Notes under the pieces: generated by a model
What the model was told of the DNA's origin: nothing
Databases searched by the model: none
What the model saw: the letters and a program-made list of their open reading frames with translations, nothing else
Translations under genes and position numbers: made by a program
Shown: positions 1 through 5,061 of the stretch, piece after piece
Numbering within the stretch: the stretch's first letter is position 1
Layout: the number at the start of each line of letters is the position of its first letter
DNA from: Bacteroidota bacterium
Lineage (GTDB): Bacteria > Bacteroidota > Bacteroidia > Flavobacteriales > Weeksellaceae
Direction of reading: 5' to 3'
Length of the DNA: 5,061 bases
Assembly: GCA_023433225.1 (NCBI GenBank)
Contig: JAEZDQ010000136.1
Span: 1 to 5,061, forward strand

Positions 1-57
1 ATCATTGGTTTCATATTGGTTCGTGCCTGGAAGAAAAAATTAAACAGAAACTGGTAA
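1..57 (+). CDS. 3' end of an upstream gene, probably a rhomboid-family membrane protein (partial)
   Basis: Reading from base 1, an open frame of 18 codons ends at TAA 55-57. The peptide is a hydrophobic stretch (IIGFILVRAW) followed by a short basic tail (KKKLNRNW), which looks like the end of a last transmembrane helix and a cytoplasmic positive tail. The stop lies one base before the next ATG, so this gene is very likely co-transcribed with the rhomboid that follows. In many Flavobacteriia two rhomboid genes lie in tandem, and a final helix with a short basic tail fits the first member. The identification is inference from context; only the C-terminus is visible, and any membrane protein with a cytoplasmic C-terminus could look like this. 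Confidence 0.55.
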   Translation: MIGFILVRAWKKKLNRNW

Positions 58-58
58 A

Positions 59-901
59 ATGGCGTTAATCGAACAATTAAAATATAAATTTAAAACCGGG
101 GACGTTTCCATCAAACTGATTTTCATCTGTGTCGGGGTCTTTCTTCTGGATAGCATTCTGAGGTTGTTCAACTTTCATATCAGTGGGCTTTTCAGTGTAG
201 GCGCGGGAATGGATGGCTTTTTCTACCAGCCTTGGGGAATCCTGACGTATGTGTTTTTTCACGGAAACCTGCTTCACTTGGCACTCAATATGTTCATGTT
301 GTTTGTGGCCGGTAAGTTTTTCCTCCGGTATTTCCGTGACAAGGATTTGCTGACGTTTTATTTTTTCGGAGCGATTTGCGGAGGGATTTTGTTTGCTTTA
401 TATTCAACTTGGCTGGGCGATAATCCGGCATCATTAGTGGGTGCTTCCGCAGCGGTTTATTCGGTGTTTTTTGCCTTGGTTTCTTATGTTCCCAAAATGA
501 AAGTACAATTGGCAATTGTCAATATAAAGCTTCCATTAGACTATTTGGCATACGGGCTGCTGGCATTTGATTTGTTGATGATATTGGCCGGAAACAACGA
601 TGGAGGGCATGTATCTCATTTGGGCGGAGCGGCATTTGGTTTTTTCTACATGAAACAATTCGAGAAAGGCAACGACTTTTTAGGAAAATTAGGTATGGTG
701 TTCTCTGCTTTCGGAAAAAAAACGGAGAAAAAAACCGCATCCCGGCCTAAGCCGCCGAGAGACGACTATGAATTCAATTCGCGGAAAGTAGAAAAGCAGA
801 AAAAAGTGGATGGTATTTTGGACAAAATTTCCCGTTCCGGTTATGAAAGTTTGAGCAAAGACGAAAAGGATTTCCTCTTCAAATCCGGCAGGAATGGCTA
901 A
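59..901 (+). CDS. Rhomboid family intramembrane serine protease with C-terminal cytoplasmic tail
   Basis: A 280-residue polytopic protein expected to cleave transmembrane substrates within the inner membrane using a Ser-His dyad. About six hydrophobic segments are visible (roughly residues 18-37, 70-89, 97-118, 127-144, 158-178, 184-200). The catalytic serine is S130 in GASA (family GxSx), and the catalytic histidine is H187 in the HxxGxxxG helix (SHLGG...G194). H68, H73 and N77 in the second helix match the H...H...N positions of E. coli GlpG (H145, H150, N154), so the enzyme should be active. After the last helix comes a polar, lysine-rich tail of about 80 residues ending in a segment like the small domain found at the end of many Bacteroidota rhomboids (DUF6576-like: ILDKISRSGYESLSKDEKDF). 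The ATG at 59 follows the upstream stop by one base, and the end overlaps the EEP gene by 8 bases. The substrate is unknown. Confidence 0.95.
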   Translation: MALIEQLKYKFKTGDVSIKLIFICVGVFLLDSILRLFNFHISGLFSVGAGMDGFFYQPWGILTYVFFHGNLLHLALNMFMLFVAGKFFLRYFRDKDLLTFYFFGAICGGILFALYSTWLGDNPASLVGASAAVYSVFFALVSYVPKMKVQLAIVNIKLPLDYLAYGLLAFDLLMILAGNNDGGHVSHLGGAAFGFFYMKQFEKGNDFLGKLGMVFSAFGKKTEKKTASRPKPPRDDYEFNSRKVEKQKKVDGILDKISRSGYESLSKDEKDFLFKSGRNG

Positions 902-1916
902 AGGTCTTCGGTTGTCGGGCTTAGATCCGGTTTTCTTCACTTTCCATTTGCTCTTTTTGGGAATTACTTACAGCATATACCTTGCGCCGCACATCGCGCC
1001 TTCTACCTTTCCTTATTTCGGGCTGATCCCTATTTTTTACCCGCTTTTGGTTTTGGGAAATATTCTTCTGATTGTATTGTTGTTTTTCAGGCGGGTTTTA
1101 TATGCTTTGCTGTTTGTGGTTCTCGCGGCAGGGCTTTATCCTCCCTTATCGAAAACCTACCAATTCTATGGCAAAGAGGTTTCAGCAGAACCAAATTTCA
1201 AAATGATTACCTTCAATGGACAGTATCTGAGAGAAGACGGATTTGAGGCTTTTTTCCGAGATGAAAACGCCGATTTGGTGGTTTTGCAGGAGGTTTATTG
1301 GAAAGGGAAAAAGTTCGAAAAAATGAGAGACTCCGTTTTTCAGGATTATTACCACGAAAAACATTCCATCATCCAGTTTTTCAGTAAATACCCGATTATC
1401 GAAACCAAAAAAATCATTTTGGGTGAAAACAGAACGACCGGCCATGCGGCATACGCTGATATTGACACCGGCAAAGACACCATCCGAATAATCAATATTT
1501 ATTTGGAATCCATGTTGATTGACAAAGATTTGGTCAAGGAAACTTTGGACACGGAAAGGGCAGAGGAGAACTCAAAAAAAATAACGAATAAATTGTCGCG
1601 CGGTTTTCTGGAGCACGAAAAGCAAATCCAAAAAATCATTCCCTATATCGTCGGTTCAAAACATCCGATAATCCTTGCCGGAGACCTGAATTCCGTTCCG
1701 AATTCTTATGAATACCAACAATTTATCTACCGATTGAACGACGCCTATCACGCCGTGGGGAAATCCTCCGGGACGACTTTTCATGAGTTCAAATACCCGT
1801 TGCGTCTGGACTATATTTTTCATTCGGATGAAATTATGCCGGTAAAAGTGGAAGTGAAAAGAGGCCGTAAACTTTCTGACCATTATCCGGTTGTCGGTTA
1901 TTTCAGGTTACCATAA
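894..1916 (+). CDS. Membrane-anchored endonuclease/exonuclease/phosphatase (EEP) family protein
   Basis: A 340-residue protein with three N-terminal hydrophobic segments (about 11-31, 38-65, 68-84), then an EEP (DNase I/ExoIII/sphingomyelinase-like) metal-dependent phosphoesterase domain from about residue 100. Visible family motifs: N108 (TFNGQ), the metal-binding glutamate E133 (LQE), GDLN with D264 and N266, D306 (RLDYIF), and the catalytic SDH with D329 and H330. At the usual NxHL strand this protein has N201-I-Y203-L, with Tyr in place of the His of DNase I-like members; ExoIII and APE1 also use Tyr there. Basic residues lie before segment 1 and between segments 2 and 3 (R66-R67), so by the positive-inside rule the catalytic domain should face the periplasm. 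The substrate could be nucleic acid, a phospholipid or another phosphodiester; the fold does not decide. The ATG at 894 lies inside the end of the rhomboid gene, suggesting translational coupling. Confidence 0.9.
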   Translation: MAKGLRLSGLDPVFFTFHLLFLGITYSIYLAPHIAPSTFPYFGLIPIFYPLLVLGNILLIVLLFFRRVLYALLFVVLAAGLYPPLSKTYQFYGKEVSAEPNFKMITFNGQYLREDGFEAFFRDENADLVVLQEVYWKGKKFEKMRDSVFQDYYHEKHSIIQFFSKYPIIETKKIILGENRTTGHAAYADIDTGKDTIRIINIYLESMLIDKDLVKETLDTERAEENSKKITNKLSRGFLEHEKQIQKIIPYIVGSKHPIILAGDLNSVPNSYEYQQFIYRLNDAYHAVGKSSGTTFHEFKYPLRLDYIFHSDEIMPVKVEVKRGRKLSDHYPVVGYFRLP

Positions 1917-1921
1917 AATTG

Positions 1922-1929
1922 TATATTTG
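1922..1929 (+). promoter_or_regulatory. Possible Bacteroidota -7 promoter element (TATATTTG)
   Basis: TATATTTG matches the Bacteroidota -7 consensus TAnnTTTG exactly and lies in the 29-base gap ahead of the DUF853 ATPase gene, the longest gap in the window. The -33 partner is poor: TTTC at 1901-1904, 17 bases upstream, is the nearest approximation to TTTG/TTG. Transcription from here would start near 1935 and leave a leader of only about ten bases. The element could uncouple the ATPase and nuclease genes from the rhomboid-EEP pair, or be chance in AT-rich sequence. Confidence 0.35.
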
Positions 1930-1937
1930 ATTCAAAT
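1925..1937. repeat. Short perfect inverted repeat overlapping the putative -7 element
   Basis: ATTTGA-T-TCAAAT is a perfect 6+6 inverted repeat around a single central base. It overlaps the TATATTTG element and ends eight bases before the ATPase start codon. The one-base centre rules out a stable RNA hairpin or terminator, so if functional it would be a DNA site such as an operator. No second copy was noticed ahead of the other genes in the window. At this size chance occurrence is quite possible. Confidence 0.25.
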
Positions 1938-1945
1938 CAGCCCCA

Positions 1946-3463
1946 ATGCCCCGAGAAAATTTCATACAGGAAATCCAATCTGCTTATCGCTACAAAGGCG
2001 ATAAAATCACTTTGGGAAAAGCAAAATTAAACGGAGAGGTGCTGTCTGAGGCTGAAATTTCAATCGCGCTCAAGACGATGAACCGGCACGGATTGATTGC
2101 CGGAGCGACAGGAACCGGAAAAACCAAAACCCTGCAAATCCTCGCGGAACAATTATCGCTGAAGGGTGTACCCAGTTTATTGATGGACATCAAAGGCGAT
2201 TTGAGCGGAATCGCCATGCCCGGAAACGCTGAGGATGAAGGAATCCGTGAGCGCCAAAACTTAATCGGTGAAGCTTTTACGCCACAAGGTTCGCCCGTAG
2301 AACTTTTATCGCTGAGCGGTCAAAACGGCGTTAAACTTCGGGCAACCGTTTCTGAATTCGGGCCCGTTTTATTCAGTAAAATATTGGAATTGAACGATAC
2401 CCAGTCCGGTATCATTTCTATTATTTTTAAATATTGTGATGACAAAGGGCTTCCTTTGGTCAATTTGGAAGACATGCGCAAAGTCTTGCAATACGTAAGC
2501 GAAAATACCGCGGGAAAACAAGAACTTACCTCTCATTACGGAACCATCGCGCCTGCCTCATTGGGTGCCATTTTACGAAAAATCGTCGGCTTGGAACAAC
2601 AAGGAGCCACTCGGTTTTTTGGCGAGCCTTCGTTCGAAGTAAACGACCTGATTCGCCAAAAGGATGGGAAAGGTATCGTAAACATTATTCGTTTGACGGA
2701 CATCCAAAACCAACCTGCGCTTTTCTCCACCTTTATGTTAAGTCTGTTGGGGGAGGTTTACGCGGAGCTACCCGAATCGGGTGACGGTGACAAACCCAAG
2801 CTCGTGATTTTCATTGATGAAGCCCATTTAATTTTCAAAGAAGCGAGTAAATCGCTTTTGGACCAGATTGAAACCATGGTCAAATTGATTCGTTCCAAAG
2901 GCGTTGGTTTGTATTTTTGTACACAGGTGCCGGGTGATGTTCCCGACGGTGTGCTGAGCCAATTGGGGTTGAAAATCCAACATGCTTTACGAGGCTTTAC
3001 CGCAAAAGACAGAAAGCAAATCGAAAAAGCGGTCGAAAATTATCCCACATCAAATTATTACAAAGCAGATGAAGTGATTACTCAGTTAGGCATCGGAGAA
3101 GCCTTTGTAACCGCATTGAACGAAAAAGGAATTCCCACGCCTTTGGCGCATACTTTTATGCGCGCCCCCAATTCCCGAATGGATATCCTGAACGAGAATG
3201 AAATCCAATCCTTTCTCAACCAATCTGATTTGATTGGAAAATACGAAAAGGAAATCGACAAAGCATCGGCTTATGAGATTTTAAGTGAGAAAATGAACAA
3301 TTCCCATACAGAGGAAGCTTCTACGAAACCCGCTGCAGGAAAGCAAAAGAAAGAGAAGGGAACGTTAGAAACCATTTTGGAAAACAGCCTGACCAAAAGT
3401 TTTATAAGAACCGCCGGAAACCTCATTATCAGAGGCCTATTCGGTAAATTAACCAAAAGATAA
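1946..3463 (+). CDS. DUF853 family HerA-like ATPase (YjgR-type)
   Basis: A 505-residue P-loop ATPase of the HerA/FtsK-related group, close in length to E. coli YjgR (about 500 residues). Walker A is GATGTGKT at 53-60; Walker B is LVIFIDEAH at 286-294 with D291 and E292. Further family landmarks are LLMDIKGDLSG (78-88) after the Walker A helix, FFGEPSFEVNDL (224-235), the IRSKGVGLYFCTQ segment (315-327) with a possible sensor Gln, and RGFTAKD (349-355). A charged low-complexity linker (about 447-473) leads to a C-terminal amphipathic segment (RTAGNLIIRGLFGKL), also conserved in YjgR-like proteins. It probably acts in the cytoplasm as a ring-forming ATPase on DNA, by analogy with HerA; the true role of the DUF853 family is not established. 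The gene follows the EEP gene by 29 bases and precedes the exonuclease fusion by 2 bases, so it is probably co-translated with that nuclease. Confidence 0.93.
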   Translation: MPRENFIQEIQSAYRYKGDKITLGKAKLNGEVLSEAEISIALKTMNRHGLIAGATGTGKTKTLQILAEQLSLKGVPSLLMDIKGDLSGIAMPGNAEDEGIRERQNLIGEAFTPQGSPVELLSLSGQNGVKLRATVSEFGPVLFSKILELNDTQSGIISIIFKYCDDKGLPLVNLEDMRKVLQYVSENTAGKQELTSHYGTIAPASLGAILRKIVGLEQQGATRFFGEPSFEVNDLIRQKDGKGIVNIIRLTDIQNQPALFSTFMLSLLGEVYAELPESGDGDKPKLVIFIDEAHLIFKEASKSLLDQIETMVKLIRSKGVGLYFCTQVPGDVPDGVLSQLGLKIQHALRGFTAKDRKQIEKAVENYPTSNYYKADEVITQLGIGEAFVTALNEKGIPTPLAHTFMRAPNSRMDILNENEIQSFLNQSDLIGKYEKEIDKASAYEILSEKMNNSHTEEASTKPAAGKQKKEKGTLETILENSLTKSFIRTAGNLIIRGLFGKLTKR

Positions 3464-3465
3464 AA

Positions 3466-4860
3466 GTGTACGCTGTAATTGATGTTGAGGCCACGGGCGG
3501 GAAAAGCGGAGAAGAATCCATCATAGAAATTGCCATATTTCTCTATGACGGCGAAAAAGTAACAGACCAGTTTATTTCTCTGGTCCAACCCGACCGGGAA
3601 ATAGATGCTTATGTGCAAAGGCTGACCAAGATTTCGCCCAAAATGGTCAGTACCGCGCCCAAATTCCACGAAGTCGCTAAAAGAATCATTGAAATTACGG
3701 ACGGCTCAATTCTCGTCGGACACAATATTGGCTTTGATTACCGAATGTTGAAGCAGGAATTCCGAAAACTGGGCTATACCTATTACCGCGAAACCCTTGA
3801 CACGCTTTCTTTGAGTGAAAAATACTTTCCGGATGCAGAATCCTTTTCTTTGGGTAAATTGAGCAAAGCACTCGGAATCCCTGTTTCCGACAGGCATCGG
3901 GCGTCGGGTGACGCAAGGGCAACCTTGATGCTTTTTCAAATTCTACAAGCCAAAGATTCGGACAAAGAAATACTCAAAAAGGAAAATACCGTCACCGGAG
4001 TCAAAGCCAATCCACAAAAATTTGATTCGATATTGAAGGATTTGCCGAATGAAACAGGAATTTTTTATGTCCTGAACAAAGAGAATCAGGTGATTTATCT
4101 CTCCAAAAGTGAAAACATCGCACAAACCGCCCGGAAATTATTGACCGGAAAATCAAATTTGAGTAATAAAATAAAGCTTTCCGTTTCCAAAATCACTTGG
4201 GAAACAACCGGAAACGAGTTGGTTTCTTGGTTGAAGGAGGGCAATGAAATCACCACGTTGGATCCTGTTTTGAATGAAAACAAGAAAAAACTGAATTTCC
4301 CATTTACAATCTATGTAGATGATAATAAGGGGTACAAGCAACTAAAAATCGACCATACAGATTATTCTTCGCAAAAAGGCTTCATTTTGAGGATGTCTTC
4401 CTACAACAATGCCGTGAGAATTCTTTCGTTGATTTCAGAGGAATACGAACTTTGTTCCAAAATAAACGAGATTTACCGAGGCAAAGGGTCTTGTTTGGGA
4501 TTTACCGTAGGGGAATGTTATGGGGCTTGTGTGAGAAAAGAATCCCCGGATTCTTACAACCAAAGGGTGGATGCTTTTCTCGGAAAAATTTGCATGAAAA
4601 ACAAGAGTTTCCTCATCATCGGAAAAGGGCGTTCCTCTTCAGAAAAATCCTTTATTTGGATGAAAAACAATGTTTGCAAAGGATATGGTTTTTTTGATTT
4701 GAACCATCAAATTAAAAATGAGAAATTAGTCGAACAAAGGATGGTTTCGCTAGATGAAAATGAAAATTTCAACTCGATAGTAAGGGGTTTTTTATTTACT
4801 GAAAAATACTTGGATATTATATATTTAAACAATACAAATACGGAGCCATGGATGAAATAG
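3466..4860 (+). CDS. DnaQ-like 3'-5' exonuclease fused to a degenerate GIY-YIG/UvrC-like region
   Basis: A 464-residue two-part protein. Residues 1-160 are a DEDDh exonuclease like the DNA polymerase III epsilon subunit: D6 and E8 (VIDVEATG), HNIGFD with D91, and H144-RASG-D149, so all four acidic residues and the catalytic His are present. Residues about 195-270 align with a GIY-YIG nuclease, but the motifs read GIF (198-200) and YLS (211-213), and the usual Arg of the following helix appears replaced (NIAQTARK); E258 and N270 remain. Residues 330-355 hold C330-x12-C343-x7-C351-x3-C355, nearly the UvrC Cys pattern that binds a 4Fe-4S cluster. The C-terminal region (380-410, GKGRSSSEKS and GYGFFD) resembles the tail of related Bacteroidota proteins. 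The start is GTG: the first in-frame ATG (M60) would delete D6 and E8, and a stop lies in frame at 3445. A DNA repair or processing role is likely; exonuclease activity is well supported, GIY-YIG incision is doubtful. The architecture resembles mycobacterial Rv2191. Confidence 0.92.
   Translation: MYAVIDVEATGGKSGEESIIEIAIFLYDGEKVTDQFISLVQPDREIDAYVQRLTKISPKMVSTAPKFHEVAKRIIEITDGSILVGHNIGFDYRMLKQEFRKLGYTYYRETLDTLSLSEKYFPDAESFSLGKLSKALGIPVSDRHRASGDARATLMLFQILQAKDSDKEILKKENTVTGVKANPQKFDSILKDLPNETGIFYVLNKENQVIYLSKSENIAQTARKLLTGKSNLSNKIKLSVSKITWETTGNELVSWLKEGNEITTLDPVLNENKKKLNFPFTIYVDDNKGYKQLKIDHTDYSSQKGFILRMSSYNNAVRILSLISEEYELCSKINEIYRGKGSCLGFTVGECYGACVRKESPDSYNQRVDAFLGKICMKNKSFLIIGKGRSSSEKSFIWMKNNVCKGYGFFDLNHQIKNEKLVEQRMVSLDENENFNSIVRGFLFTEKYLDIIYLNNTNTEPWMK
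4820..4827 (+). promoter_or_regulatory. Weak candidate -7 element ahead of the LOG-family gene
   Basis: TATATTTA matches TAnnTTTG except for the last base and lies 20 bases before the ATG of the LOG-family gene, within a very AT-rich stretch (about 26% GC over 4681-4840). No convincing TTTG/TTG -33 element is seen at the expected distance; TTTA near 4795 is the closest. The composition alone makes such matches easy to find, so this is a suggestion only. Confidence 0.18.
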
Positions 4861-5061
4861 ATGAAAATGAGCGAATAAGGCAAAAGTTTGCGCCCAAAAA
4901 CTGGAACGAAGTAAAAACCAACGATTCATGGGCACTTTTCAAAATCATGGCGGAATTCGTGGAAGGCTATGAAAAAATGGCGAAAATCGGGCCTTGCGTT
5001 TCCATTTTCGGGTCTGCGCGGACTTTGCCCGATTCGCCTTATTACAAAATGGCGGAAGAAA
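4848..5061 (+). CDS. LOG family (TIGR00730) Rossmann-fold protein, N-terminal part
   Basis: The first 71 codons of a gene that continues beyond the window. The visible part has an acidic start (MDEIDENE), a conserved lead-in seen in Bacteroidota members (KNWNEVKTNDSWALFKIMAE, 17-36) and the first Rossmann strand and turn, VSIFGSAR (51-58). The LOG family hydrolyses nucleoside 5'-monophosphates, classically N6-modified AMP, to the base and ribose 5-phosphate; older annotations call it 'lysine decarboxylase'. The diagnostic PGGxGTxxE motif would lie further downstream and cannot be checked here. The ATG at 4848 is preceded by GGAG at 4842-4845 and overlaps the end of the exonuclease gene by 13 bases in another frame. 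A nearby ATG at 4861 is out of frame and meets a stop after five codons, so 4848 is the best start. The actual substrate in this organism is unknown. Confidence 0.9.
   Translation, partial: MDEIDENERIRQKFAPKNWNEVKTNDSWALFKIMAEFVEGYEKMAKIGPCVSIFGSARTLPDSPYYKMAEE

Noticed and set aside
59..3463. The possibility that the rhomboid, EEP and HerA-like genes form a new defence or mobile system.
   Set aside because: All are common chromosomal families in Flavobacteriia, there are no mobility genes, composition is uniform, and packing is typical of housekeeping operons.
3440..3470. A possible transcription terminator between the ATPase and exonuclease genes.
   Set aside because: The gap is two bases and the surrounding sequence has no stem followed by a T-run. 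No rho-independent terminator was found at any other junction in the window.
3271..3669. A 132-codon minus-strand open frame spanning the ATPase/exonuclease junction.
   Set aside because: It runs antisense to two conserved coding regions, including the exonuclease active-site motif, and its translation shows no domain.
4452..4697. An 81-codon open frame on the + strand inside the exonuclease gene.
   Set aside because: It is out of frame with a well-supported conserved protein, covers the UvrC-like cysteine region, and its translation resembles no recognisable protein.
4751..4870. A 13-base exact direct repeat, TAGATGAAAATGA, at 4751-4763 and 4858-4870.
   Set aside because: Both copies encode Asp-Glu-Asn-Glu in AT-rich coding sequence. 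The repeat has no flanking similarity, so shared acidic codons explain it better than a duplication or attachment site.

Overview
This window looks like ordinary chromosomal backbone from a Bacteroidota bacterium, most likely class Flavobacteriia. The basis is the proteins themselves: a rhomboid protease with the C-terminal tail typical of that group, a membrane-anchored endonuclease/exonuclease/phosphatase protein, a DUF853 HerA-like ATPase, a DnaQ-type exonuclease fused to a UvrC-like half, and a LOG-family protein of the form common there. A promoter-like TAnnTTTG element and start codons preceded by A-rich sequence rather than strong Shine-Dalgarno motifs agree. Genus-level placement is not possible by eye. 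No transposase, integrase, tRNA, rRNA, CRISPR array or phage gene is visible.

All genes are on the + strand and tightly packed. Bases 1-57 are the last 18 codons of an unseen gene, probably another rhomboid-type membrane protein. One base later comes a complete rhomboid intramembrane serine protease (59-901). It overlaps by 8 bases a membrane-anchored EEP-fold hydrolase (894-1916). After a 29-base gap holding a possible promoter lies the DUF853/YjgR-type ATPase (1946-3463). Two bases further, with a GTG start, is the exonuclease/UvrC-like fusion (3466-4860). Its last 13 bases overlap the start of a LOG-family (TIGR00730) gene that runs off the window (4848-5061). No non-coding stretch exceeds 29 bases.

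The spacing suggests one or two transcription units: a membrane-associated pair (rhomboid and EEP) and a nucleic-acid/nucleotide group (ATPase, nuclease, LOG). A shared pathway is not shown by the sequence.

No clear new system is present. The points most worth a second look are in individual proteins. The exonuclease fusion has a GIY-YIG domain with several signature residues changed, yet keeps the exact four-cysteine spacing of the UvrC iron-sulfur region. The EEP protein carries Tyr where many relatives have an active-site His, and its membrane topology points to a catalytic domain outside the cytoplasm. The last ~160 bases of the exonuclease gene before the LOG start fall to about 26% GC.
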